64,000 bases of DNA from Pseudomonas sp. CCC3.1. GTDB lineage: Bacteria > Pseudomonadota > Gammaproteobacteria > Pseudomonadales > Pseudomonadaceae. Position numbers and translations under genes: made by a program. Below the pieces are notes generated by a model that searched no databases, had not been told where the DNA came from, and saw nothing but the letters and a program-made list of their open reading frames with translations. Positions within the stretch are counted from its first letter, which is position 1; the number at the start of each line of letters is the position of its first letter. Positions 7,591-16,098 of this stretch are shown in pieces. Where the stretch lies: assembly GCF_034347405.1 (NCBI RefSeq), contig NZ_CP133778.1, forward strand, positions 4,154,001 to 4,218,000, written 5' to 3'.

Positions 7591-7615
7591 TGGGCGCAAA
7601 AACGGGTTTGCGCCC
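7591..7615. other. GC-rich hairpin after cysZ
   Basis: GGGCGCAAA-AACGG-GTTTGCGCCC forms a perfect stem 10 bp after the cysZ stop. There is no T-run after it, so it may stabilise the 3' end rather than terminate intrinsically. Confidence 0.5.
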
Positions 7616-7745
7616 AACTGCACTACATAGATACCTACATCACGGCAGCAACTTGTTTTTAAATCCTCCTCACCAACTCTTCAAGCAAACCCATTGCAGA
7701 GCAGGACGCTCTCGCTGCTTGAAGTACAGTAAGGACGTTAACAAC

Positions 7746-8078
7746 ATGACTACAGCAACCGAAATTCTGCGCGACCGTATCCGTACTCAACTCAAAAGCG
7801 CTTTGGCCTCCTTGGGCCTGGACCCGGACAGCATTTATTTCAACGGGGTGAATAACCTCGAAGAACGTCTGGTCACTCACTCCCTCTCTCTGACCGAAGA
7901 AGCCCTGGACAAACGCCTGCACCGCGACGAATACCCGGATGGCGTCGACTACAGCGGGCTGACCCACGCCGGTATTTTCTCCAAAGCGTACTCGTTCGAA
8001 GATGAGCATCGTATTACCTCGCTCACACTCGAAAAGCTATCTGCCTGCGTGAATGACTGCTTAAAAATAGACGAATAA
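7746..8078 (+). CDS. Conserved hypothetical protein, 110 aa
   Basis: 110 residues, acidic, soluble, no signal peptide or known motif that I recognise. It contains 'TEILRDRIRTQLKSALASLGLD' (in two helical stretches) and 'DYSGLTHAGIFSKAYSFED', which look like a conserved core. ATG 7746 follows AAGGA at about 7730-7734. A stem-loop lies just after the stop. Monocistronic between cysZ and the glycosyltransferase gene. Function unknown. Confidence 0.75.
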   Translation: MTTATEILRDRIRTQLKSALASLGLDPDSIYFNGVNNLEERLVTHSLSLTEEALDKRLHRDEYPDGVDYSGLTHAGIFSKAYSFEDEHRITSLTLEKLSACVNDCLKIDE

Positions 8079-8084
8079 AACCAA

Positions 8085-8118
8085 GGCTCTCATCGCTGTG
8101 ATGCACACGATGAGAGCC
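8085..8118 (+). terminator. Stem-loop after the 110-aa hypothetical gene
   Basis: GGCTCTCATCG ... CGATGAGAGCC, an 11-bp perfect stem with a 12-nt loop, 7 bp after the stop. No clear T-tract follows, so termination strength is uncertain. Confidence 0.55.
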
Positions 8119-8220
8119 GTACAGCACTTAAGCTGTGACTTGGCGGCCAGCTTGCGGCTCGCCATAAATTCATCATTAAGCTGACACGTAGTCGACATAG
8201 ATCACGTCGAAACTGGTGCC

Positions 8221-9402
8221 ATGACAACTGCCCTGCATATTTCTCTGATCACCGAAACTTTTCCACCTGAAATCAACGGTGTGGCTAACACCCTTGGCCG
8301 TTTGTTTGATGGGTTGCGTGCTCGCGACCACCATGTCGAACTGGTGCGCCCACGTCAGACATGCGATGGCAATCAACGCAGCAATGATCAGTTGATGCTC
8401 TGCCGTGGCTGGTCCATGCCCGGTTACCCCGGCTTGCAATGGGGCATGGCCTCCACCCGTCGACTGATGAAGCGCTGGCAATTGCAACGCCCGGATGTGG
8501 TGTATATCGCTACCGAAGGTCCTTTAGGCCTGTGTGCACTTCGCGTTGCCCGCCGTTTGGGGATTGCCGTGGTCAGCGGTTTTCATACCAATTTCCAGCA
8601 ATACTCCAGTGTGTATGGCCTGGGCGTATTCAGCCGGCTCCTGACTCAGTATCTGCGCTGGTTTCACAACCGCTCAGCATTAACCCTGGTCCCCAGTACC
8701 AGCCAGCGGCTTGAGCTGGAGCGCCGGCACTTTGATCGACTGGAACTGCTTGAGCGCGGGGTCGACAGTCGGCTGTTCAGCCCGGCAAAACGACAGAACG
8801 CCCTGCGCCAAAGTTGGGGCCTGGGCGAGAACGACATTGCGCTGCTGCATGTGGGCCGTCTGGCACCTGAAAAGAATCTGGGGGCGCTCAAACGCAGTCT
8901 GGATGCTCTACAAGAGCGCTATCCACGGCGCAGGTTCAGGCTGATTGTGGTCGGCGACGGCCCCAAACGCGCCGCACTCGAAGCGTCACTGCCCGAAGCC
9001 ATCTTTTGTGGGGCGCAATCAGGCGAAGACCTCGCCCGCCACTATGCCTGCGGCGACGTGTTCTTGTTTCCCAGCATGACCGAGACCTTTGGCAATGTCG
9101 TGCTCGAAGCGCTGGCATCGGGGTTGGGGGTTGTGGCCTATGACGCCGCAGCTGCCGGTCAGCACATTCGACACGGCTACAACGGTGTGCTGGCCATGCC
9201 AGGCGATGAATACGCGTTCATTGATGCGGCAGCCTGGCTGCTCGAAGACCCGGAAACGTTGCGCACGGTACGTCTTAATGCGCGCCACCATGCATGCCGC
9301 CAAGGCTGGCCGGGGATTATCGAACAGTTTGAAGGTCAGTTGCAGCGTGCCTGCCAGAGCAAAACCGATGCACTTCCACTGCCACCTCCCTCAGAAGGGT
9401 AA
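8221..9402 (+). CDS. GT4-family glycosyltransferase
   Basis: 393 residues with a two-domain GT-B fold. The N-terminus 'ITETFPPEINGVANTL' is typical of GT4 enzymes related to phosphatidylinositol mannosyl- and diacylglycerol glycosyltransferases. The C-terminal donor domain shows 'VGRLAPEKN', 'VVGDGP' and the EX7E motif in ETFGNVVLE (about 284-292). A glycolipid glycosyl transfer from a nucleotide-sugar at the membrane face is the likely role; donor and acceptor cannot be told. No close operon partners. Confidence 0.88.
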   Translation: MTTALHISLITETFPPEINGVANTLGRLFDGLRARDHHVELVRPRQTCDGNQRSNDQLMLCRGWSMPGYPGLQWGMASTRRLMKRWQLQRPDVVYIATEGPLGLCALRVARRLGIAVVSGFHTNFQQYSSVYGLGVFSRLLTQYLRWFHNRSALTLVPSTSQRLELERRHFDRLELLERGVDSRLFSPAKRQNALRQSWGLGENDIALLHVGRLAPEKNLGALKRSLDALQERYPRRRFRLIVVGDGPKRAALEASLPEAIFCGAQSGEDLARHYACGDVFLFPSMTETFGNVVLEALASGLGVVAYDAAAAGQHIRHGYNGVLAMPGDEYAFIDAAAWLLEDPETLRTVRLNARHHACRQGWPGIIEQFEGQLQRACQSKTDALPLPPPSEG

Positions 9403-9407
9403 AAAAC

Positions 9408-9527
9408 GGGCTTGTCGTGCGCAATGCTGTTCACTTAAGCGACTTCTGCCCCTGTGGGAGCGGGCTTGCCCGCTCCCACACTTGAGTGACATTGCTCTTA
9501 AGTGAACAGCATTGGGCTTGTCGTGCG
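9408..9527. repeat. Nested repeat: 14-bp direct repeats around a terminal-inverted-repeat element containing a REP palindrome
   Basis: Exact 14-bp direct repeats GGGCTTGTCGTGCG lie at 9408-9421 and 9514-9527. Between them, 18-bp inverted repeats CAATGCTGTTCACTTAAG (9422-9439) and CTTAAGTGAACAGCATTG (9497-9514) form the ends of a 92-bp unit. Inside this is a perfect GTGGGAGCGGG-CTTG-CCCGCTCCCAC palindrome (9454-9479). The layout resembles a MITE-like insertion with a target duplication, but 14 bp is long for that. It sits between the glycosyltransferase and gpx genes. Confidence 0.8.
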
Positions 9528-9570
9528 GGCTTTTAAGATCAAAAGCTCGTTCCTGCCTAAAAGCGCTCGT

Positions 9571-10053
9571 TTAAGCCAGCGCTTTTTCAATCGACTGAAT
9601 CACAGCGGGGTCATCCGGCGCGGTGCGAGGTGAGAAGCGTGCCAGAACCCTACCGTCCGGGCCGACCAGAAACTTCTCGAAATTCCAGGTAATGTCGCCA
9701 GGGAACTCGGCCCCTTCCCCTGCCAGCAAGCGGTAAAGCTGGTGACGGTCCGGGCCATTGACCTCAACTTTGCTGCTCAACGGGAAAGACACGCCGTAGT
9801 TGAGGCTGCAAAACGTCTGAATCTCTTCTTCAGTGCCCGGCTCTTGCCCTGCGAACTGATTGCACGGCAGGCCCAGTACGCTGAAGCCTTGCTCTTTGTA
9901 CTGTTGATACAGGTTTTCCAAGGCGGCGTACTGCGGGGTCAAACCGCATTTGGAGGCAACGTTCACTACCAGTACCACCTGCCCCTTCAGGGTCTTCAGT
10001 GACAACGGCTTGCCGTCCAGTGCATCTAAGGTAAGGTCGTGAAAAGCACTCAT
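9571..10053 (-). CDS. Glutathione peroxidase-family thiol peroxidase
   Basis: 160 residues of the GPx family. The peroxidatic residue is a cysteine (C36 in VASKCGLTP) rather than selenocysteine. The Gln of 'LPCNQFAGQEPG' (about Q71) and the Trp and Asn of 'DITWNFEKF' complete the catalytic tetrad. It reduces hydroperoxides in the cytoplasm, most likely with thioredoxin in bacteria (TrxB is in the same window). The start at 10053 is set by GGAG eight bases upstream and by the MSAFHDLTL N-terminus; a 12-residue upstream extension is unlikely. Confidence 0.93.
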   Translation of the reverse strand: MSAFHDLTLDALDGKPLSLKTLKGQVVLVVNVASKCGLTPQYAALENLYQQYKEQGFSVLGLPCNQFAGQEPGTEEEIQTFCSLNYGVSFPLSSKVEVNGPDRHQLYRLLAGEGAEFPGDITWNFEKFLVGPDGRVLARFSPRTAPDDPAVIQSIEKALA

Positions 10054-10126
10054 GACGGACTCCAAAATTCCCGGGGCAGATTCAGACAATCGCTCAAGAT
10101 GCCGATTGCCACACTCTCAACCATGC

Positions 10127-10152
10127 AAAAAGGCGCCCGAAGGCGCCTTTTT
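10127..10152 (-). terminator. Rho-independent terminator after slyD
   Basis: AAAAAGGCGCC-CGAA-GGCGCCTTTTT: a perfect GC stem with a stable tetraloop and A/T tracts on both sides, between gpx and slyD. It would act on slyD transcripts and could work in both directions. Confidence 0.9.
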
Positions 10153-10186
10153 GTGGCTAGCTCACACCTGAGCGTAGCAGCACTTA

Positions 10187-10672
10187 TCAGTGCTGATGAC
10201 CGCCTTCACCGTGAACGTGGCCGTGAGCAACTTCTTCTTCGCTCGCGTCACGTACAGCAACAACCTTGACCTTGAAGTTCAGGCGCTGACCCGCCAATGG
10301 GTGGTTGCCATCAACGGTTACGTCGTCGCCGTCCAGATCACGGATGGTCACGATTTGCATTTGGCCGTCCGGCGCGGAAGCGTGGAATTGCATGCCCACT
10401 TCCAGTTGGTCAACGCCTTCGAACATGCTGCTGCTCAGGGTGCTGACCAGCTCGGCAGAGTATTCGCCGTAAGCGTCTTCAGGTTCAACGGAAACTTCCA
10501 GCTCGTCGCCAACAGCCTTGCCAACAAGCGCCTTTTCCAGACCTGGAATGATGTTGCCTGCACCTTGCAGGTAAACCAGCGGCGCGCCGCCGGCAGAGCT
10601 GTCGATGACCTCACCAGCGTCGTTGGTCAGGGTATATTCGATGGAGACTGCCTTGTTGGCGGCGATCGTCAT
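10187..10672 (-). CDS. slyD: FKBP-type peptidyl-prolyl isomerase, SlyD-like
   Basis: 161 residues with the SlyD layout: an FKBP domain split by an insert-in-flap domain ('GDELEVSVEPEDAYGEY', then 'GMQFHASAPDGQMQIVTI') and a short His-rich tail (HGHVHGEGGHQH) that can bind nickel or other metals. It acts as a proline isomerase and chaperone in the cytoplasm. Start chosen at MTIAANKAV; the longer 198-residue reading has no family similarity. Head-to-head with the DUF3565 gene. Confidence 0.93.
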   Translation of the reverse strand: MTIAANKAVSIEYTLTNDAGEVIDSSAGGAPLVYLQGAGNIIPGLEKALVGKAVGDELEVSVEPEDAYGEYSAELVSTLSSSMFEGVDQLEVGMQFHASAPDGQMQIVTIRDLDGDDVTVDGNHPLAGQRLNFKVKVVAVRDASEEEVAHGHVHGEGGHQH

Positions 10673-10763
10673 GGGGCGAGACCTTTTGCAAAATAATAAA
10701 GAGTGCGCAAGTTTAACCAAGCAATCGCACGAAAGCGAACACAACCAAGACCAACGGATCACT

Positions 10764-10979
10764 TTGAAAACTTCAACAATCATTGGCTGGCGCCAAGATG
10801 AAGAGCAGCACTGGGTCGTCGTGCTCTCGTGTGGCCATACCCAGCACCAGCGTCATCAACCGCCCTGGCAATCGCGCCCCTGGGTGCTGGACCCTGAGCA
10901 ACGGTCAAAAAAAATAGGCCAGCCCTTTCACTGTGGCTGGTGTGCTCAAGCGGCCGATAGCGTTAACCTTGGCAATTGA
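10764..10979 (+). CDS. DUF3565 family protein (CGHxQHxRHxPPW)
   Basis: About 71 residues with the family core IIGWRQDEEQHWV, then CGHTQHQRHQPPW and 'RPWVLD', and a second CxxC-like pair (HCGWC). The cysteines and histidines suggest a metal-binding mini-domain; function unknown. The start is uncertain. TTG 10764 gives the usual family length but has only a weak ribosome site. ATG 10671 would add 31 residues with no similarity, and its start codon would overlap the slyD start codon on the other strand. Confidence 0.7.
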   Translation: MKTSTIIGWRQDEEQHWVVVLSCGHTQHQRHQPPWQSRPWVLDPEQRSKKIGQPFHCGWCAQAADSVNLGN

Positions 10980-11039
10980 TTCAGGCACATGTCTCGTTTA
11001 TCGAGTGTTGCTCTTGCACTGCCACGTCAGGAAGCTCGC

Positions 11040-13139
11040 ATGCAAACTTTCTTTATCGCCCCCACTGACTTTGGTGTGGGCCTGACATCTATCAGTCTCG
11101 GCCTGGTCCGTACCCTGGAACGTGCAGGTCTGAAAGTCGGTTTTTTCAAGCCGATTGCCCAACCGCACCCAGGCGACACCGGCCCTGAGCGTTCTACCGA
11201 ACTGGTGGCCCGCACTCACGGCCTCAAACCGCCACAGCCTTTGGGCCTGGCACATGTCGAGCGGATGCTCGGTGATGGCCAGTTGGATGAACTGCTCGAA
11301 GAAATCATCCGCCTTTACCAAGAAGCGGCCATTGGCAAAGATGTGCTGATCGTGGAAGGCATGGTGCCCACTCGCACCGCCAGTTACGCGGCACGGGTCA
11401 ATCTGCACTTGGCCAAGAGCCTGGACGCTGAAGTGATTCTGGTGTCGGCGCCGGAAAACGAAGTGCTGACCGAGCTTTCAGGCCGGGTTGAGTTGCAGGC
11501 GCAGCTGTTTGGCGGCCCGAAAGACCCGAAAGTGCTCGGCGTGATCCTCAATAAAGTGCGCACCGACGAGAGCATGGAAGTGTTTTCGGCACGCCTCAAA
11601 GAGCATTCGCCGTTGCTGCGCAGCGGTGATTTCAAGCTGCTGGGCTGCATCCCCTACCAACCCGAGCTCAATGCCCCGCGCACCCGCGACGTGGCCGAGC
11701 TGCTCGGGGCGCAGGTGCTGAACGCGGGCGACTACGAAACCCGGCGGATGTCGAAGATCATCCTGTGCGCCCGCACCGTGCTCAATACCCTGCAACTGCT
11801 CAAGCCCGGCGTATTGGTGGTCACTCCCGGTGATCGCGATGACATCATCCTTGCCGTCAGCCTGGCCGCGATGAACGGCGTCCCCTTGGCGGGCCTGTTG
11901 CTGACCAGCGACACCAAGCCCGACCCGCGTCTCATGGAGCTGTGCCGAGGCGCGCTGCAAGCCGGGCTGCCGGTGTTGTCGGTGAGCACCGGCTCGTACG
12001 ACACCGCCAATCAGCTCAATCAACTGAACAAAGAGATTCCGATTGATGACCGCGAGCGTGCGGAAATCATCACTGATTTTGTGGCTGGCTATCTCGACGC
12101 CCACTGGTTGCATCAGCGCTGCGGCACGCCACGGGAAATGCGCCTGACGCCTGCGGTGTTCCGCTATCAGTTGATCCAGCGCGCCCAGCAGGCCAACAAG
12201 CGGATCGTCTTGCCCGAAGGCAGCGAGCCTTTGACCGTGCAGGCAGCAGCCATCTGTCAGGCCCGTGGCATTGCCCGCTGCGTGCTGTTGGCCAAACCTG
12301 AAGAAGTCCACGCCGTGGCCAAGGCCCATGGTTTTGAACTGCCGCCGGGGCTGGAAATTCTCGATCCAGACCTGATTCGTGGCCGTTATGTCGAACCCAT
12401 GGTGGCGCTGCGCAAAACCAAGAGCATCAACGCACCCATGGCCGAACAGCAACTGGAAGACCCGGTCGTGATCGGCACCATGATGCTGGCACTGGACGAA
12501 GTCGACGGCCTGGTTTCCGGGGTCATTCACTCCACTGCCAATACCATCCGCCCTGCCCTGCAACTGATTAAAACTGCGCCGGGCTGCACGCTGGTGTCGT
12601 CGGTGTTCTTTATGTTGTTCCCGGAGCAGGTCCTGGTGTACGGCGACTGCGTGATGAACCCGCACCCGTCCGCGACTGAACTGGCCGAAATCGCCCTGCA
12701 AAGCGCCGACTCGGCGGCTGCGTTCGGGATTACTCCACGCGTGGCCATGATCAGTTATTCCAGCGGCGACTCGGCCAGCGGTGAAGAAGTCGAAAAAGTC
12801 CGTGAAGCCACCCTCCTCGCCCATGAAGCCCAGCGCGCACTGCTGATCGACGGCCCGTTGCAATACGACGCCGCTGCCAACGAAGCCGTGGCCCGCCAAC
12901 TGGCGCCTAATAGCCAGGTGGCAGGCCGAGCGACGGTGTTTGTGTTCCCGGACCTGAACACCGGCAACACCACGCACAAAGCCGTGCAACGCAGCGCCGA
13001 TTGCGTCAGCCTGGGGCCGATGCTGCAAGGCCTGCGCAAACCGGTAAACGACCTGCCCCGTGGCGCCCAGGTGGACGACATCGTCTACACCATCGCCCTG
13101 ACGGCAATTCAAGCCGCCAACCGACCTATGGATGTGTGA
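11040..13139 (+). CDS. pta: Phosphate acetyltransferase (long form)
   Basis: 699 residues. The N-terminal BioD/CobQ-like P-loop domain (about 1-220: 'MQTFFIAPTDFGVGLTS') and a DRTGG domain (about 225-340) are followed by the catalytic PTA_PTB domain (about 380-695: 'ANKRIVLPEGSEPLTVQAA', 'VSGVIHSTANTIRPALQ', 'FPDLNTGNTTHKAVQR'). It interconverts acetyl-CoA and acetyl phosphate. AGGAAG before ATG 11040 fixes the start; the GTG-like upstream start lacks a site. There is no ackA next to it. The stop codon directly abuts the ATG of the acyltransferase gene. Confidence 0.97.
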   Translation: MQTFFIAPTDFGVGLTSISLGLVRTLERAGLKVGFFKPIAQPHPGDTGPERSTELVARTHGLKPPQPLGLAHVERMLGDGQLDELLEEIIRLYQEAAIGKDVLIVEGMVPTRTASYAARVNLHLAKSLDAEVILVSAPENEVLTELSGRVELQAQLFGGPKDPKVLGVILNKVRTDESMEVFSARLKEHSPLLRSGDFKLLGCIPYQPELNAPRTRDVAELLGAQVLNAGDYETRRMSKIILCARTVLNTLQLLKPGVLVVTPGDRDDIILAVSLAAMNGVPLAGLLLTSDTKPDPRLMELCRGALQAGLPVLSVSTGSYDTANQLNQLNKEIPIDDRERAEIITDFVAGYLDAHWLHQRCGTPREMRLTPAVFRYQLIQRAQQANKRIVLPEGSEPLTVQAAAICQARGIARCVLLAKPEEVHAVAKAHGFELPPGLEILDPDLIRGRYVEPMVALRKTKSINAPMAEQQLEDPVVIGTMMLALDEVDGLVSGVIHSTANTIRPALQLIKTAPGCTLVSSVFFMLFPEQVLVYGDCVMNPHPSATELAEIALQSADSAAAFGITPRVAMISYSSGDSASGEEVEKVREATLLAHEAQRALLIDGPLQYDAAANEAVARQLAPNSQVAGRATVFVFPDLNTGNTTHKAVQRSADCVSLGPMLQGLRKPVNDLPRGAQVDDIVYTIALTAIQAANRPMDV

Positions 13140-14042
13140 ATGGACTCTCTGCCTGCGCCGTTACGCGGCGTCATTGCTTCATTGTTATTGGCGATCAACA
13201 CCATCGTGTGCTGCACGCCGCTGTTTGTGGTCGCCATTTTCAAACTGTGCCTGCCCTTTCCGGCCGCGCAGCGGGTGACGGACGAGTTGATGCGCCGTAT
13301 TCACGAAGCGTGGGTGAGCAATAACTCGCGCTGGATGGATTTACTGCGCAAAACCCGCTGGCATATCAAAGGCCTTGAAGGGCTGGACTACGAGCACTCG
13401 TACCTGGTGACCAGCAACCACCAGAGCTGGGTCGACATCATGGTGCTGCAATACGTGCTCAACAAACGTATCCGCCCGCTGAAGTTCTTCCTTAAGCAGG
13501 AGCTGATCTGGGTGCCGGTGATTGGGCTCGCGTGGTGGGCGCTGGGCTTTCCGTTCATGAAGCGCTACTCCAAGGCCTACCTGGCGAAACACCCGGAAAA
13601 GAAAGGCGCTGACCTGGCGACCACGCGTAAAACCTGCGCCAAGTTCAAAAATCAACCGGTGGGGATTTTCAACTTCGTCGAAGGCACGCGCTTTACCGAG
13701 GCCAAACACGCCGCCCAGCAATCACCGTTTCGCTACCTGCTCAAACCCAAAGCCGGGGGGATTGCCTTTGTGCTGGATGCGATGGGCGAACAGTTGAAGT
13801 CCATCGTCAACGTGACGATTCATTACCCAGACGGACGTCCGGGGTATTGGGACTTGCTGTGCGGCCATGTGCGAGACGTGGTGGTGGTGTTTGAAGAACT
13901 GGAAATTCCGGTTGAGTTTATTGGCCGAAACTACGACCAGGACGCCGAGTACAAGTTGGCATTTCAGGGCTGGATCAACCAGCTGTGGGAAGACAAGGAT
14001 CGGTTGTTGGGCGAGTTGCATCGGGAATACCCCAAAGTCTGA
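13140..14042 (+). CDS. PlsC-family acyltransferase (YihG-like)
   Basis: 300-residue 1-acylglycerol-3-phosphate acyltransferase-family protein. It has an N-terminal membrane segment (about 10-35), the HX4D active site in NHQSWVD, and the acceptor motif 'FVEGTRFT'. These enzymes acylate lysophosphatidate or similar at the inner membrane. Its ATG starts at the base after the pta stop codon, so the two are probably translationally coupled. The exact acyl acceptor is unknown. Confidence 0.9.
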   Translation: MDSLPAPLRGVIASLLLAINTIVCCTPLFVVAIFKLCLPFPAAQRVTDELMRRIHEAWVSNNSRWMDLLRKTRWHIKGLEGLDYEHSYLVTSNHQSWVDIMVLQYVLNKRIRPLKFFLKQELIWVPVIGLAWWALGFPFMKRYSKAYLAKHPEKKGADLATTRKTCAKFKNQPVGIFNFVEGTRFTEAKHAAQQSPFRYLLKPKAGGIAFVLDAMGEQLKSIVNVTIHYPDGRPGYWDLLCGHVRDVVVVFEELEIPVEFIGRNYDQDAEYKLAFQGWINQLWEDKDRLLGELHREYPKV

Positions 14043-14056
14043 TACAACACCCCCCC

Positions 14057-14122
14057 TGTAGGAGCGAGCTTGCTCGCGATCTTTTAAAAGATCAAAAGAT
14101 CGCGAGCAAGCTCGCTCCTACA
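14057..14122. repeat. GTAGGAGC-family palindromic repeat, copy 2 (convergent junction)
   Basis: 66-bp copy in which the arm reads GCTTGCTCGCGATC / GATCGCGAGCAAGC. It lacks one C relative to copy 1, and the opposite arm lacks the matching G, so the hairpin stays intact. Between the acyltransferase gene and cysNC. Confidence 0.95.
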
Positions 14123-14143
14123 AATTGCACCACCCTGCCCAAC

Positions 14144-14181
14144 AAAAAGCCCGCCACCGATCGCTCGGTGGCGGGCTTTTT
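14144..14181 (-). terminator. Terminator of the cysDNC operon
   Basis: AAAAAGCCCGCCACCGA-TCGC-TCGGTGGCGGGCTTTTT: a strong 12-bp GC stem with A/T tracts on both sides, just beyond the cysNC stop codon. Probably bidirectional. Confidence 0.92.
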
Positions 14182-14190
14182 AATCGCGGC

Positions 14191-16089
14191 TTAAATCGCG
14201 CCGCGTTGACGCAACAGGTCCAGTACCAACTTGACGCCGTCTTCCAGCGACAACGCCTGAGTGTCGACCACAAGGTCTGCATTCAATGGCACGTCATACG
14301 GGAAGGACTCGCCCGGAATGTTGTCGCCGCCCGCCGCGTACAGCCCTTGCGGGTCGCGCTCGGCGCACACGGCTGGCGATGCCTGTACATAGACCGTGAT
14401 CAAACGATCATCACCGATCAGCGCCTTGGCCTGTTCGCGGCCTTCAGCATCCGGGGCAACAAAGGCTGCCAGTGTCAGCAGGCCCGCTTCGTTAAACTGA
14501 CGCGCCACGTGAGCAGCACGACGCCAGTTCTCGGTCCGGCCAGCACGATCCTGTGGCAGACCTTTGTTCAGGTCATGGCGCAGGTTCTGACCATCCAGCA
14601 CGAACACCGCACGGCCCATGTCGAACAACTTGCGCTCAACCGCGTAAGCCAGGGTGCTTTTACCCGCGCCCGACAAACCACTGAACAACACCGTCGCCGG
14701 TTGCTGGCCAAAACGCTGGGCGCGTTCTTCTGTGGCAACGTGTGCCAGTTCGCCGTGATGCGTCGCGCTGCCATGGCTCACCGGCGGCGCAATGATCATG
14801 CCTGCACCCACCGTGCCGTTGGTCAGGCGATCGATGATGATGAACGAACCCGTGGTGCGGTTGCTGTCATAACCATCCAGCGCAATCGGAGCGTCGAGGC
14901 TGATTTTGACCTTGCCGATCTCGTTCAACTGCAACGCGCTCGCCGGGCCTTCTTCCAGCGTGTTCACGTCGACTTTGTTGACGATGCTGGCAATCGACCC
15001 CGGTACATAGCTGGTCGCACGCTTGATGTCGTACTTCTTGCCCGGCAGCATCGGCTCTTCGGCCATCCACACCAGCATGGCTTCGAAGGTGTCGGTCACC
15101 TGCGGCACGTTGTCGGCATGCACCAACAAGTCGCCACGGGAGATGTCGATCTCGTCTTCCATGGTCAGCGTTACTGCCTGACCCGGACCTGCATGCTCCA
15201 GTTCACCTTCAAAGGTGACGATGGATTTAACGCGGCTGCTTTTGCCCGACGGCAGGACAACAATTTCGTCACCCTTGTGCACCACGCCGCTGGCCAGCGT
15301 ACCGGCGAAGCCACGGAAGTTCAGGTTCGGACGGTTCACGTACTGCACCGGGAAGCGCAGGTCGGTGAGGTTGCGATCGGCCGCGACTTCAACCGTTTCC
15401 AGAATTTCCATCAGCGACTGGCCGGTGTACCACGGCGAACGCTCGGACTTGTTCACCACGTTGTCGCCTTTAAGGGCAGACATCGGCACGAAATGCATGC
15501 TCGAAGGCTTCATTTTCAAGCCTTCGGCGAACTTCAGGTAATCGGCCTTGATCGACTCGAACACACCTTGATCAAAGTTCTTGAGGTCCATCTTGTTGAT
15601 GGCCACAACGATGTGCTTGATGCCCAGCAACGAGGCGATAAAGCTGTGGCGACGGGTTTGGGTCTGCACGCCGTAGCGGGCATCCACCAAAATAATCGCC
15701 AGGTCACAGGTGGACGCACCGGTGGCCATGTTGCGGGTGTACTGCTCGTGACCCGGGGTATCGGCAATGATGAACTTGCGCTTGGCCGTCGAGAAGTAGC
15801 GGTAGGCCACGTCAATCGTAATGCCCTGCTCGCGCTCGGCTTGCAGGCCGTCTACCAGCAATGCCAGGTCGATATCATCGCCGGTGGTGCCGCTCTTTTT
15901 CGAGTCACGGGTAATAGCTTCCAGATGGTCTTCGTAGATCATCTTGGAGTCGTGCAGCAGGCGCCCGATCAGGGTGCTCTTGCCGTCATCGACGTTGCCG
16001 CAGGTCAGAAAGCGCAACATCTCTTTGCGCTCGTGCTGGCCCAGGTAGGCGAGGATGTCCTCGCTGATCAAATCAGAAACATGCGACAT
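14191..16089 (-). CDS. cysNC: Bifunctional sulfate adenylyltransferase subunit 1 / APS kinase (CysNC)
   Basis: 632 residues. Residues 1-440 are an EF-Tu-like GTPase, CysN: P-loop GNVDDGKST at about 31-39, 'DTPGHEQYTRNM', 'NKMD'. Residues 450-632 are APS kinase, CysC, with P-loop GLSGAGKST at about 467 and 'FVLDGQNLRHDLN'. With CysD it makes APS from ATP and sulfate, driven by GTP, and then phosphorylates APS to PAPS. The start lies 9 bp after the cysD stop, so they form one operon. Fused CysNC is normal for Pseudomonas. Confidence 0.98.
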   Translation of the reverse strand: MSHVSDLISEDILAYLGQHERKEMLRFLTCGNVDDGKSTLIGRLLHDSKMIYEDHLEAITRDSKKSGTTGDDIDLALLVDGLQAEREQGITIDVAYRYFSTAKRKFIIADTPGHEQYTRNMATGASTCDLAIILVDARYGVQTQTRRHSFIASLLGIKHIVVAINKMDLKNFDQGVFESIKADYLKFAEGLKMKPSSMHFVPMSALKGDNVVNKSERSPWYTGQSLMEILETVEVAADRNLTDLRFPVQYVNRPNLNFRGFAGTLASGVVHKGDEIVVLPSGKSSRVKSIVTFEGELEHAGPGQAVTLTMEDEIDISRGDLLVHADNVPQVTDTFEAMLVWMAEEPMLPGKKYDIKRATSYVPGSIASIVNKVDVNTLEEGPASALQLNEIGKVKISLDAPIALDGYDSNRTTGSFIIIDRLTNGTVGAGMIIAPPVSHGSATHHGELAHVATEERAQRFGQQPATVLFSGLSGAGKSTLAYAVERKLFDMGRAVFVLDGQNLRHDLNKGLPQDRAGRTENWRRAAHVARQFNEAGLLTLAAFVAPDAEGREQAKALIGDDRLITVYVQASPAVCAERDPQGLYAAGGDNIPGESFPYDVPLNADLVVDTQALSLEDGVKLVLDLLRQRGAI

Positions 16090-16098
16090 GACAACCCC

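Noticed and set aside
7591..7615. Intrinsic terminator for cysZ
   Set aside because: The stem is perfect but no T-run follows, so it was listed as a hairpin only.
9571..10089. Longer start for the glutathione peroxidase gene (10089)
   Set aside because: The extra residues have no family similarity and ATG 10053 has a good ribosome site.
11478..13112. A 544-codon frame antisense to pta
   Set aside because: Shadow of pta on the opposite strand; no domain, and pta is unambiguous.
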